A DNA stretch of 64,000 nucleotides. Source: Bombilactobacillus bombi (GTDB lineage Bacteria; Bacillota; Bacilli; Lactobacillales; Lactobacillaceae). This document shows positions 37,196 to 45,321 of the stretch, piece by piece; the stretch's first letter is position 1; each line of letters opens with the position of its first letter. Location of the stretch: NCBI RefSeq assembly GCF_964340835.1, contig NZ_OZ204251.1; one strand, written 5' to 3'. The notes under the pieces were generated by a model, which searched no databases, was not told where the DNA came from, and saw only the letters and a list, made by a program, of their open reading frames with translations. The position numbers were made by a program, and so were the translations under genes.

Positions 37196-38134
37196 TTAAA
37201 ATAAAGGCGATTGAACTTTATTTGCGACTGCACTGGCATCATTAAATAAATCTTCAATAATTTCTCTGCAAGTTTTAGCTTCCTTAATCATCCCTGAAAT
37301 TTGGCCGGCCATTAAAGAACCAGTTTCTACATCATCATCAAAAACTGCTTTCTTTAAGCCACCAACTGCAATAGTTTCTAACTCTTCACGGTTCTGGGCG
37401 TTTCTTTCTAATTCACTAAATTTCAAAGTCATTTTATTTTTTAAGGATCTTACTGGAGCGCCTAAAGACCAGCCAGTAATAATTGTGGAAGTATCTGTTG
37501 CTTCAATAATTGCTTGGCGCCATTTAGGTCCGACAGGACTTTCTTTGGCTATTGAGAATAATGTTCCCAATTGCACTCCTTCTGCGCCATCGACAAAGGC
37601 ATCAACAATTCCACGTCCATCTGCAATCCCACCTGCAGCAATTACTGGAATAGAAACTGCATCACTTACTTGAGGCCATAATACTTGAGAAGTTAATTGC
37701 CCAATATGACCACCTGCTTCCATTCCTTCGGCAACTACCGCGTCAACACCCAATTGTTCCATTTTAACTGCTAATTCAACATTGGGAATGACTGGAATAA
37801 CTTTTATACCATTAGCCTTCATAACTGGCATTAATTTTTTAGGTGTTCCTGCACCCGTCGTAATAATAGGAACTTGTTCTTCAACAATTACTTGAGCAAT
37901 CTTAGGAGAATTAGGATCCATTAACATAAGATTGACGCCAAAATTGTTATCAGTTAATTGACGAGCTTCGTGAATTTGTTCCCGCACTTCGTCAGGAGTT
38001 TTACCACCTGCAGCAATAATTCCCAAACCTCCAGCATTTGAAACAGCTGCTGCTAGTTGTGCGGTAGCTAATTGAGCCATGGCTCCTTGAATAATAGGAT
38101 ATTTAGTACCTAAAAGTTGATTAACTCGATTCAT
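37196..38134 (-). CDS. FabK-type enoyl-ACP reductase / nitronate monooxygenase-family flavoprotein
   Basis: The 312-residue FMN-dependent TIM-barrel protein closely follows the FabK pattern: YPIIQGAMA, AVSNAGGLGIIAAG, FGVNLMLM, TTGAGTPKK, VVAEGMEAGGHIG and AAGGIADGRG. FabK reduces enoyl-ACP in fatty-acid elongation with NAD(P)H; nitronate monooxygenases share the fold. It stands alone, away from any fatty-acid synthesis genes in this window, so it may be an extra enoyl reductase or have another substrate. It has its own terminator. Confidence 0.78.
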   Translation of the reverse strand: MNRVNQLLGTKYPIIQGAMAQLATAQLAAAVSNAGGLGIIAAGGKTPDEVREQIHEARQLTDNNFGVNLMLMDPNSPKIAQVIVEEQVPIITTGAGTPKKLMPVMKANGIKVIPVIPNVELAVKMEQLGVDAVVAEGMEAGGHIGQLTSQVLWPQVSDAVSIPVIAAGGIADGRGIVDAFVDGAEGVQLGTLFSIAKESPVGPKWRQAIIEATDTSTIITGWSLGAPVRSLKNKMTLKFSELERNAQNREELETIAVGGLKKAVFDDDVETGSLMAGQISGMIKEAKTCREIIEDLFNDASAVANKVQSPLF

Positions 38135-38339
38135 TATATATCGTGGCCTCTCTAATAAATATTAACTGTGACTGTACAAATTATATTTAATAACAAGAAA
38201 TATCCTAAATTACAATAATTATTTTCAAACTAGTCAAAAGTATCATAACTTATTATTGTGTATTTGTTTAAAAGTGAAAATAGGGTAATAGTATTTTAAA
38301 GAGTAGGTAGACTTTTAATCTGCTGCTAGCTATATTAAA

Positions 38340-38603
38340 TTATAATTCGCAGCCACAGGTATTAGAAATCGTAGTTGTGATGACATAATGGACATTGTTT
38401 GTATCCATTTTTGTAGTAATTTGTTGTAACAAATTAAAGATTTTTGGTGCCTCACCACGTAAAATAGTTGCCATATCATTAACTTCAGCGGTGATATCAG
38501 AATTATGAATGATATCTAAAACTTGTTTGATAGTTGTGTTGTAATCAGTATCTCCTAAGGGGTAAAAACTAATTTGACAACTTATTTTTGGAATAGTAGA
38601 CAT
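38340..38603 (-). CDS. YkoF/thiamine-binding (MTH1187-like) family protein
   Basis: The 87-residue protein starts STIPKISCQISFYPLGDTDY and continues with a ferredoxin-like pattern (ITAEVNDMATILRGEAPKIF), as in the small YkoF / Thiamine_BP family that binds thiamine or its pyrimidine part. It ends in an unusual Cys pair (NTCGCEL). It overlaps the 3' end of the methyltransferase gene by 22 bases with GGAGGATT before its ATG, so the two are coupled. Role unknown. Confidence 0.65.
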   Translation of the reverse strand: MSTIPKISCQISFYPLGDTDYNTTIKQVLDIIHNSDITAEVNDMATILRGEAPKIFNLLQQITTKMDTNNVHYVITTTISNTCGCEL

Positions 38604-39259
38604 GTGAATCCTCCTATATTAGTTGTTTGCGCTGCATTTTGGTCAGCTTTTAAATTGTAATTATTTTCGGGAAGATTGGGTGGTAAGAATAAGCAATCTT
38701 TTTGTTGAACAAAATGTTTCGGATCCAAAGAAATTAATTGTTCCGCAGTCCAAAAGTGGGAAAATTCGTAAGCAGTTCCATGACAAGCGGGGCTTTCATA
38801 AAAATTAGCCCAAGAGCCATTTTTTTGAATAGTACCAATAACAATATGACCACCAGGTTGTACCACTCGCCACATTTCTTGGTAAGCGCTTTGGATATTA
38901 TTAATAAATTCAAAAGCCGCCATGGAAAAAGCTGCATTAAAGCTATTATCTAAAAAAGACAATTTTTCAACATTCATGATTTTTAATTGTGCAGTGAGTT
39001 GTTGTTGTTGTTGTAACTTTTGTTGTGCTTGTTGCAACATGTTAGGTGCAATATCGACTCCAGTTACTTGACAGTCTTGTTGAGCTAGTTTAATTGTGAA
39101 ATTGCCAGTGCCGCAACCAACATCTAAAATTTTTTGCTGGGCTTTTGGCTGCAATAATTTGACTAGTGTTTGAGTTTCTGCTTGATCAACAAATTGCCCA
39201 ACTGGAGTTTGATACCAATCATCATAATCGTTAAAAAATTTATTAAAAACGTTTTCCAT
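38582..39259 (-). CDS. class I SAM-dependent methyltransferase
   Basis: The 225-residue protein has motif I ILDVGCGTGNFTIKL, the acidic VTGVDIAPNML strand-2 end and post-I/IV segments as in UbiE/Methyltransf_11 proteins. The substrate cannot be told. ATG 39259 with GAGGTGG upstream was chosen over a GTG nine bases earlier. It is divergent from the MerR gene, whose MerR-type promoter lies in the 131-base gap, and coupled to the YkoF-like gene behind it. Confidence 0.8.
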   Translation of the reverse strand: MENVFNKFFNDYDDWYQTPVGQFVDQAETQTLVKLLQPKAQQKILDVGCGTGNFTIKLAQQDCQVTGVDIAPNMLQQAQQKLQQQQQLTAQLKIMNVEKLSFLDNSFNAAFSMAAFEFINNIQSAYQEMWRVVQPGGHIVIGTIQKNGSWANFYESPACHGTAYEFSHFWTAEQLISLDPKHFVQQKDCLFLPPNLPENNYNLKADQNAAQTTNIGGFTCLLFQK

Positions 39260-39331
39260 GCTAATCACCCACCTCTACCCATTCATAGTAACATAATATT
39301 AAAGAAAACGTTTCAAATGATTAATTAACGC

Positions 39332-39362
39332 TTGACTTCGAGTCGACTCTAAGTAATAAACT
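39332..39362 (+). promoter_or_regulatory. MerR-type promoter with 19-base spacer and dyad
   Basis: TTGACT (39332-39337) and TAAACT (39357-39362) are separated by 19 bases. ACTTCGAGT (39335-39343) and ACTCTAAGT (39346-39354) form a dyad with one mismatch between the elements, as for NmlR/AdhR-like MerR regulators that twist the DNA to activate transcription. Confidence 0.78.
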
Positions 39363-39390
39363 AAACTTGTTATTTAAGGAGGATATATAT

Positions 39391-39837
39391 TTGACGACAG
39401 CAATGAAATCTAATCTGCAAAAGACTTTTACGATTGGTGAGTTTGCCCAATTAGTAGGATTGTCAACATATACTTTGCGCTTTTATGAGCAAGAAGGGTT
39501 AATTGTTCCTAAAAGAGATGATGCTAATCGCCGTTATTATACTGAACAAGATGTGAGCTGGTTGGGCTTTTTATTGCATTTAAAAGGCACTGGAATGACA
39601 ATGAGTGAAATGAAAGAGTATGTTACTTGGCGTGCAGAAGGTGATCAAACAATTGCGCAACGCAAGCAACTATTGGAAAAAGTTCGTCAACGTGCTAACA
39701 AGCAAATTTCTGATTTGCAGCACAATTTAGAAATTGTCAATCATAAAATTGATTGGTATGATGGCAAACTCCAATGTACAATTTCCGATGATGAATCTTT
39801 TGCGCAGTATTTACAAAAATTTAAGAAGGAATCTTAA
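39391..39837 (+). CDS. MerR-family regulator (AdhR/NmlR-like)
   Basis: The 148-residue protein has the MerR winged helix TFTIGEFAQLVGLSTYTLRFYEQEGLIVP followed by a dimerisation coil (about residues 95-130). TTG 39391 has AAGGAGG eight bases upstream. There is a single Cys (near residue 131, LQCTI), so a thiol-based mechanism is possible but not shown. Its own promoter has the MerR-type long spacer and dyad, suggesting autoregulation; the cupin gene 77 bases downstream is the likely target. Confidence 0.85.
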   Translation: MTTAMKSNLQKTFTIGEFAQLVGLSTYTLRFYEQEGLIVPKRDDANRRYYTEQDVSWLGFLLHLKGTGMTMSEMKEYVTWRAEGDQTIAQRKQLLEKVRQRANKQISDLQHNLEIVNHKIDWYDGKLQCTISDDESFAQYLQKFKKES

Positions 39838-39914
39838 TTTTGTGCGTTAGTATTGCAGGTTTCATTGCTGGAATTTGTCAAAATCCGTAACAATATGAAA
39901 AAGGAGTAATTAAA

Positions 39915-40328
39915 ATGGCAGAAAATGAAAATATAAAAAATGGCGTTATCTTTAATTTAGGAGCAAAAAATGATGCTTTAGCCCAATATTTTGTAGGACA
40001 AAGTTATTTAAATACTTTAGTTAGTGATCCTGAAGTTAATGTCACTGTGGGAAATGTTACTTTTGAGCCCGGTTGTCGCAATAATTGGCATATCCATCGT
40101 GCAGGTTACCAAATTTTGTTAGTGACTGGTGGTACGGGCTGGTATCAAGAAGAAGGCAAGCCAGCTCAATATTTAGTGCCAGGAGATGTTGTTGTAACGC
40201 ATGATGGTGTCAAACATTGGCATGGAGCCACTCAAGATAGTTGGTTTTCACATATTGCGATTACGGCGGGAGCCCCTGAATGGTTAGAACCAGTTAGTGA
40301 TGAACAATATCAAAGTTTAAAAAAATAA
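39915..40328 (+). CDS. cupin-domain protein
   Basis: The 137-residue protein is a single cupin: motif 1 NNWHIHRAGYQILLVTGG with metal-binding His residues and motif 2 LVPGDVVVTHDGVKHWHGA. Similar small cupins are found beside MerR and carboxymuconolactone-decarboxylase genes in stress or aldehyde responses. Function is not known. AAAGGAG precedes the ATG. Confidence 0.82.
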   Translation: MAENENIKNGVIFNLGAKNDALAQYFVGQSYLNTLVSDPEVNVTVGNVTFEPGCRNNWHIHRAGYQILLVTGGTGWYQEEGKPAQYLVPGDVVVTHDGVKHWHGATQDSWFSHIAITAGAPEWLEPVSDEQYQSLKK

Positions 40329-40336
40329 ATTAATAG

Positions 40337-40365
40337 TTGACAAGTATTGCTTTTGTCTTTATAAT
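40337..40365 (+). promoter_or_regulatory. promoter of the trpX-like transporter leader
   Basis: TTGACA (40337-40342), 17-base spacer, TATAAT (40360-40365): a consensus promoter. Confidence 0.85.
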
Positions 40366-40371
40366 TTCCCT

Positions 40372-40600
40372 TAAATCAGATATGAAAGGGAGAATAGTCA
40401 TGATTAACTCAAATGTACAGTTAAATGCTCGTTGGCAAAGCCGGTAACTTGGGTTAATTCCGTCATGGATGCGACCTGAGGTTTCAGTTCGTATTCATGC
40501 CGGCTAATCTCCATAATTTTAAAGTCTGCATGGATTCTCACATGCAGGCTTTTTCTTTGTTTTTTTAAAGAGGAGCCTCTTGTGGGCTCCTCTTTTATTT
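40372..40600 (+). ncRNA. structured leader RNA L1 with leader peptide and tandem terminators
   Basis: Homologous to L2 at 44986-45225. Elements: leader-peptide frame (40400-40447); long-range stem AGCCGG (40439-40444) with CCGGCT (40500-40505); inner hairpin GCGACCTGA (40471-40479) with TCAGTTCGT (40484-40492); terminator GTCTGCATG/CATGCAGGC (40524-40549) with T tail; second terminator AAAGAGGAGCC/GGCTCCTCTTT (40568-40596). CATGC at 40496-40500 can pair with GCATG of the first terminator, a possible antiterminator. No T-box sequence or known riboswitch core was recognised. Confidence 0.75.
40400..40447 (+). CDS. leader peptide (15 residues) of the trpX-like operon
   Basis: AAGGGAG precedes ATG 40400. 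The peptide MINSNVQLNARWQSR ends with TAA at 40445-40447, which lies in the first strand of the long-range stem. It has one Trp codon, fitting control of a tryptophan-type transporter by ribosome stalling, although a single Trp is weak evidence. The start (MINS) and end (Ser-Arg-stop) match the peptide of leader L2. Confidence 0.65.
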   Translation: MINSNVQLNARWQSR

Positions 40601-40622
40601 TGGAAAGGATGGGAATAATAAA

Positions 40623-41615
40623 ATGAAAAGAATGGTAGCATTAATTGGAATTTTAGCAGCATTTTTAGTAGTTGCCTTTTTTAATGAAGGTGGACAGCTA
40701 ACTGCGCAAGCTAAACCGCGCGTGGGTGTCTTAACTTTGATGCATCATCCCGCATTAGATCAAATTCAAGAAGGCTTTACGGCTGGATTAGCACAAAAGG
40801 GTTATCACAATGGCAAGAATGTGGATATTGATTATCAAAATGCTCAAGGTGATCAAAGTAATCTGAAAACTATGGCCTCCAAATTAGTTAATGAAAATTC
40901 CAACGTTGTAGTAGGAATTACGACTCCCGCTTCACAGTCACTTGCCAATGCCACAAAAAAAATCCCCTTAGTGTTGGGAGCTGTCACAGATCCTAAGGCT
41001 GCCGGCTTAGTTCATAATTTTAAGCGCCCAGGCGGTAATATTACGGGTGTTTCGAACTTATCACCTGTAGCCGATCAGTTACGGTTAATTAAAGAATTTT
41101 TACCACATTTGCAGACTTTGGGTGTTATTTATACTTCTAGTGATAGTTCAGCTGTAGCTGAGCATAAGTTAATCGTCCAAAAAGCTCGCGAAATGAAAAT
41201 CCCTCTCAAATCATATTCAATTGCCAACAGCAATGATTTGAATCAAGTTTCCCAAGAGATGTTGCAACATGTAGATGCTGTGATTGTACCTGCAGATAAT
41301 GTGATTGCAGGAGCGATGCAGACGCTAGTGAAAAATTCAGATGCTGTCCACAAGCCAGTTTTTCCTGCTGTGGATACCATGGTCAAACAAGGTGGCGTAG
41401 CTACTTATAGTATTAACCAATACAAATTAGGCATTATTGGAGGACACTTAACAGCAGCAATTTTGCAGGGTAAAAAGCAACCAGCTACCACACCGATTGA
41501 ATATGTGCGCCATGGAGATCCAGTAGTTAACTTAAAGCAAGCCCAAAAATTGGGCTTGCAGGTACCTAAACGTTTCTTAAAAGAAGCACAAACTAAAGGG
41601 GAGGTTATTAAATAA
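40623..41615 (+). CDS. ABC transporter substrate-binding protein (TrpX/ABC_sub_bind family)
   Basis: The 330-residue exported protein has a signal sequence (about 1-30, ending QAKP) and the ABC_sub_bind fold (VGVLTLMHHPALDQIQEGF, ITTPASQSLANATKKIP, LVLGAVTDPKAAGLV). In Firmicutes such proteins with LivH-like permeases form TrpXYZ-type systems, often for tryptophan or other aromatic amino acids. No lipobox is seen. It is the first gene behind the structured leader L1. Confidence 0.8.
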   Translation: MKRMVALIGILAAFLVVAFFNEGGQLTAQAKPRVGVLTLMHHPALDQIQEGFTAGLAQKGYHNGKNVDIDYQNAQGDQSNLKTMASKLVNENSNVVVGITTPASQSLANATKKIPLVLGAVTDPKAAGLVHNFKRPGGNITGVSNLSPVADQLRLIKEFLPHLQTLGVIYTSSDSSAVAEHKLIVQKAREMKIPLKSYSIANSNDLNQVSQEMLQHVDAVIVPADNVIAGAMQTLVKNSDAVHKPVFPAVDTMVKQGGVATYSINQYKLGIIGGHLTAAILQGKKQPATTPIEYVRHGDPVVNLKQAQKLGLQVPKRFLKEAQTKGEVIK

Positions 41616-42514
41616 TGAATTTAGTAGTTTCGGCCATTGGCCAAGGCCTTTTATGGGCATTATTAGGATTAGGATTGTATCTAACGTTTCGGATTTTAAA
41701 TTTTGCAGATATGACAGTTGAAGGGACTTTTCCGTTAGGAGCTGCTACAGCAGTGACAGCTATAACACATGGCGTGTCTCCTATAATGGCTACATTATTA
41801 GCTTTTGGAGTGGGAGTTTTAGCAGGATTGATTACAGGTTTACTGTATACCAAAGGCAAAATCCCCAGTTTACTAGCTGGAATTTTGGTGATGACAGCCG
41901 CATATTCGATTAACTTGCGCATTATGGGTAAATCCAATATATCGTTATTAGGTCAAAAAACGTTATTTAGCGGCAAATTTTTACAAGGATTACCACAATA
42001 TTTTGATAGTGTCATAGTCGGGATGATAATTATCTTAGTGATTACCTTAGCTTTGATTTTTGTCTTGCAAACACAATGGGGACAAGCATTTATTGCTACT
42101 GGTGATAATGACCAAATGGCCAAATCATTAGGAATTAAGACTGACAGCATGGTCATTATGGGATTAATGATTTCTAATGGCTTGGTTGGTGTTTGTGGAG
42201 CTTTGATTGCTCAAAGTAATGGTTACGCCGACATTAATATGGGTATTGGTACTATTGTAATTGCTTTAGCATCAATTATTATTGGGGAAGTGATTTTTGG
42301 CGAGCTAACTTTAAACCAACGCCTTATTGCGGTGACTTTAGGAAGTATTGTTTATCGGCTATTATTATTGGCTGTCTTGCAACTTGGGTTTAATGCTAAT
42401 GATTTAAATTTATTGTCTTCTTTAGTCTTGGCTATTTGTATGATGCTGCCGCAATTAGAAAAACATTTACGCTTAAAAACTACTTTGTTAAAAGGGGTGC
42501 GCCATTATGACTAA
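41615..42514 (+). CDS. ABC transporter permease (TrpY-like)
   Basis: The 299-residue protein has about eight to nine hydrophobic segments in the BPD_transp_2 (LivH-type) arrangement, with FADMTVEGTFPLGAA near the start and the conserved loop ATGDNDQMAKSLGIKTD. It starts at the ATG that overlaps the TAA of the binding-protein gene (TAATG). It should form the channel of the transporter with the ATPase that follows. Confidence 0.85.
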   Translation: MNLVVSAIGQGLLWALLGLGLYLTFRILNFADMTVEGTFPLGAATAVTAITHGVSPIMATLLAFGVGVLAGLITGLLYTKGKIPSLLAGILVMTAAYSINLRIMGKSNISLLGQKTLFSGKFLQGLPQYFDSVIVGMIIILVITLALIFVLQTQWGQAFIATGDNDQMAKSLGIKTDSMVIMGLMISNGLVGVCGALIAQSNGYADINMGIGTIVIALASIIIGEVIFGELTLNQRLIAVTLGSIVYRLLLLAVLQLGFNANDLNLLSSLVLAICMMLPQLEKHLRLKTTLLKGVRHYD

Positions 42515-43271
42515 GCCAATTTTGGAGTTAAAAAATGTTAGTACGGTTGTTAACCGTGGTACTGCACAAGAAACCACAATTTTAAAGCACATCAATTTAC
42601 AAATTAATCAAGGTGATTTTATTACTTTAGTGGGAACTAATGGAGCTGGCAAATCAACTTTGTTTAATGTGATTAGTGGCCTACTGCCAGTAAATGCCGG
42701 GCAGATTTTGCATAACGGAAAAGATATTACCAAAATGTCAGAAGAACAACATACTAAATTTCTCAGTCGTGTTTTTCAAGATCCTAAAATGGGTACTGCT
42801 CCTCGAATGACAGTCGCGGAAAATTTGTTATTAGCCACGAAACGTGGTGAACGTCGGACTTTGCGGCCACGCCATTTAAAGCAGCATTTGAACCATTTTC
42901 ATGAGTTAGCGACAACAATGAATAACGGCTTAGAAACTCATTTAGATACAGCGACGGGCTCTTTATCCGGAGGACAACGACAAGCTTTGAGTTTTTTAAT
43001 GGCTGTTTTAAAACGTCCCGATATTATCTTGCTTGATGAACATACAGCAGCTTTAGATCCACATACTAGTGCGACATTAATGCAAGCCACCAATGAGCAC
43101 ATTCAAACGGACAATTTAACCGCATTGATGATAACTCATCAATTAGAAGATGCGCTGCAATATGGCAATCGCTTATTAGTTTTAAATCAAGGACAAATTC
43201 AAGCTGACTTTAGTGGACCTGCCAAAAAGGACCTAACTGCCCAGCAGCTTTATGATTATTTTCAAGAATAG
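42507..43271 (+). CDS. ABC transporter ATP-binding protein (TrpZ-like)
   Basis: The 254-residue ATPase has Walker A GTNGAGKST, Q-loop region FQDPKMGTAPRMTV, signature GSLSGGQRQAL and Walker B IILLDEHTAALDP, followed by an H-loop TALMITHQL. It overlaps the permease gene by eight bases, and is the last gene of the operon. Confidence 0.9.
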   Translation: MTKPILELKNVSTVVNRGTAQETTILKHINLQINQGDFITLVGTNGAGKSTLFNVISGLLPVNAGQILHNGKDITKMSEEQHTKFLSRVFQDPKMGTAPRMTVAENLLLATKRGERRTLRPRHLKQHLNHFHELATTMNNGLETHLDTATGSLSGGQRQALSFLMAVLKRPDIILLDEHTAALDPHTSATLMQATNEHIQTDNLTALMITHQLEDALQYGNRLLVLNQGQIQADFSGPAKKDLTAQQLYDYFQE

Positions 43272-43334
43272 TTAGTTAATTAACAAGCATCATTAGTTAC
43301 TTTTAAGCGTTTGCATCATATAATGAGAATAGAA

Positions 43335-43369
43335 TTGGTACGCAACAATTGTTTTAGCGGTCGTACCAA
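43335..43369 (+). promoter_or_regulatory. inverted repeat upstream of the aldehyde dehydrogenase
   Basis: TTGGTACG (43335-43342) and CGTACCAA (43362-43369) are perfect 8-bp arms around 19 bases, 37 bases before the start codon. A TATAAT lies at 43319-43324. There is no T tail, so it may be an operator or a 5' UTR hairpin. Confidence 0.5.
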
Positions 43370-43405
43370 GGATTGTAATTTTGGTGTAAATAAAGGAGAG
43401 TAACA

Positions 43406-44770
43406 ATGGCTTATAAAACTATTTATCCATATACAAATGAAACTTTAAAAGAATATCCTAATGCTTCCGATGCCGATTTAGAGCAGGCCTTAGCGACAGG
43501 TCATCAATTATATCAACAATGGCGCCAAGAAAAGCCAGAAAGTCGGAGCAAAATCTTACAAAATATTGCTGATTTAATGCAAAAAAAGCGCGACGACTTA
43601 GCTCGAGCTATGACTTATGATATGGGAAAGTTATTAACAGAAGCTCAAGGCGAAGTAGATTTATGTATTTGGATTGCTCAATACTATGCCGAACATGGAG
43701 CAGAGTTGTTGCAACCTGTACCTCTAAAAACTAAATTGGGTAATGCTTATTATCTAAAACAAGCAACTGGAGTGATTGTTGCTGTTGAACCGTGGAATTT
43801 CCCATTATATCAAGTAATGCGGGTCTTAGCTCCTAATATTATGGTTGGAAATCCAATGATTTTAAAATCTGCTTCTATTTGCCCAATGTCTGTTCAAATG
43901 TTCGCAGACTTAGTCGCAGAATCAGGTGCACCAGCAGGGACTTTGACTAACTTATTTATTAATTATGATCAAGTAGCTGCCGCGATTGCTGATCCACGAG
44001 TTGCGGGTGTGTGCTTAACTGGTTCTGAACGAGCAGGAACATCAATTGCTGCTACTGCAGGTCAAAATTTAAAGAAGTCAACCTTAGAATTAGGTGGTAA
44101 TGATGCTTTTATTGTTTTAGATGATGCAAATTGGGATGAACTACAAAAAGTTGTACCGCAAGCTCGTTTATTTAATGCAGGACAAGTTTGCACCTCTTCC
44201 AAGCGCTTTATTGTGATGGATAGTATGTATGATCAATTCTTAGAAATGTTAAAGACAGCTTTCAGTCAAGTGAAAATGGGTGATCCTATGGCTGAAACTA
44301 CAACTTTAGCACCACTATCTTCAAAGAGCGCCAAAGAAAAATTACAGGCACAAGTTGATACAGCTGTGGCCGCAGGTGCTAAAGTTTATTACGGTAACGA
44401 ACCAGTAGACTTGCCAGGACAATTCTTCCAACCTACTATCTTAACGGATATTAGTCATGATAATCCAATTTTTAATCAAGAATTATTTGGTCCAGTAGCT
44501 TCCGTATATCGTGTACAAAATGAAGCAGAAGCCATCCAATTGGCCAATGATTTCAGCTATGGCTTAGGTGGGACTGTTTTCTCCAGTGATTTACAGCATG
44601 CAGAAAAAGTAGCAGCACAAGTTGAAACAGGGATGTCCTTCATCAATGCTGGCTGGTCGTCTACACCCGATATGCCTTTTGGCGGTATCAAGAATTCTGG
44701 ATATGGTCGGGAATTGAGTGATTTAGGAATTGATACTTTTGTCAATCAACATTTAGTTTTAAAACCTTAA
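43406..44770 (+). CDS. NAD(P)-dependent aldehyde dehydrogenase (succinate-semialdehyde dehydrogenase-like)
   Basis: The 454-residue protein has the ALDH active site: EPWNFPLYQ, the general base in LELGGNDAF, the nucleophile in FNAGQVCTSSKR and FGPVASVYR. Length and motifs fit the GabD/YneI group used for succinate semialdehyde or other small aldehydes. No gabT is nearby, so the substrate is open. It has its own terminator and an inverted repeat in its 5' region. AAAGGAG precedes the ATG. Confidence 0.87.
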   Translation: MAYKTIYPYTNETLKEYPNASDADLEQALATGHQLYQQWRQEKPESRSKILQNIADLMQKKRDDLARAMTYDMGKLLTEAQGEVDLCIWIAQYYAEHGAELLQPVPLKTKLGNAYYLKQATGVIVAVEPWNFPLYQVMRVLAPNIMVGNPMILKSASICPMSVQMFADLVAESGAPAGTLTNLFINYDQVAAAIADPRVAGVCLTGSERAGTSIAATAGQNLKKSTLELGGNDAFIVLDDANWDELQKVVPQARLFNAGQVCTSSKRFIVMDSMYDQFLEMLKTAFSQVKMGDPMAETTTLAPLSSKSAKEKLQAQVDTAVAAGAKVYYGNEPVDLPGQFFQPTILTDISHDNPIFNQELFGPVASVYRVQNEAEAIQLANDFSYGLGGTVFSSDLQHAEKVAAQVETGMSFINAGWSSTPDMPFGGIKNSGYGRELSDLGIDTFVNQHLVLKP

Positions 44771-44781
44771 GTAAATATTTT

Positions 44782-44816
44782 AAGTCATCTTCAAATACTA
44801 CTGAAGATGACTTTTT
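44782..44816 (+). terminator. terminator of the aldehyde dehydrogenase gene
   Basis: AAGTCATCTTCA (44782-44793) and TGAAGATGACTT (44802-44813) are perfect complements, followed by TTT. Confidence 0.85.
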
Positions 44817-44950
44817 ACATATATTACCCTCGAATTTAGAAACACGTTAAATCTTAAGATAAGTTACTAATGGGGGCTAATCTTTGGTATTGTTCCAAGC
44901 AAACTAGATTGTAAAATACTTTTAATTATTATTTTAAATTCAAAAAATGC

Positions 44951-44979
44951 TTGACAGAATCATTCACTTCCCGTAAAAT
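44951..44979 (+). promoter_or_regulatory. promoter of leader L2
   Basis: TTGACA (44951-44956), 17-base spacer, TAAAAT (44974-44979). The stretch from 44816 to 44950 holds nothing else I can support. Confidence 0.8.
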
Positions 44980-44985
44980 TAAAAA

Positions 44986-45225
44986 CTAATTAGACAAGGT
45001 TAAGGAGAAAGGGCAATGATTAATTCATATTTATCACAATTGAATATCCGCCTGCGAAGCCGGTAACACTCGGGTTGATTCCGTTTTGGATGGATGCGAC
45101 CTGAGACGTCAGTTCGTGTTCATGCCGACTTCATTCTCTTGTAATAGCTAAGTCTGCATGGATTCTCACATGCAGGCTTTTTCTTTGGTTAACCGGGGAA
45201 GCCTCATTGTGGGCTTCCTCTTTTT
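44986..45225 (+). ncRNA. structured leader RNA L2 with leader peptide and tandem terminators
   Basis: Second copy of the L1 design. Leader peptide 45016-45066; long-range stem GAAGCCGG (45056-45063) with CCGACTTC (45125-45132), which has extra outer pairs and one mismatch compared with L1; inner hairpin GCGACCTGA (45096-45104) with TCAGTTCGT (45109-45117), same stem but another loop (GACG for GGTT); terminator GTCTGCATG/CATGCAGGC (45152-45177) identical to that of L1 including the loop; second terminator GGGGAAGCC/GGCTTCCTC (45195-45220), diverged in sequence but kept as a stem. Same position upstream of an amino-acid ABC transporter. Confidence 0.75.
45016..45066 (+). CDS. leader peptide (16 residues) of the second ABC operon
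   Basis: GGAGAAAGGG precedes ATG 45016. The peptide MINSYLSQLNIRLRSR ends with TAA at 45064-45066. Three of the last five residues are Arg, with codons CGC, CGA and CGG. This could sense arginine (or leucine) charging. The stop codon lies next to the first strand of the long-range stem, as in L1. Confidence 0.65.
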   Translation: MINSYLSQLNIRLRSR

Positions 45226-45321
45226 ATTTTTAAGAAAGCTGAGGTAGTTAGATGCATTATCCCAAGTACCAAACAGCACAGAATAATTAAAATAATTAAT
45301 AATCTTTAAAGGAGTAGCATA

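Noticed and set aside
40372..40600. T-box riboswitch before the trpX-like operon
   Set aside because: The conserved T-box core (AGGGTGGNACCGCG) and a specifier stem were looked for and not seen; a leader peptide with a different structure is present instead.
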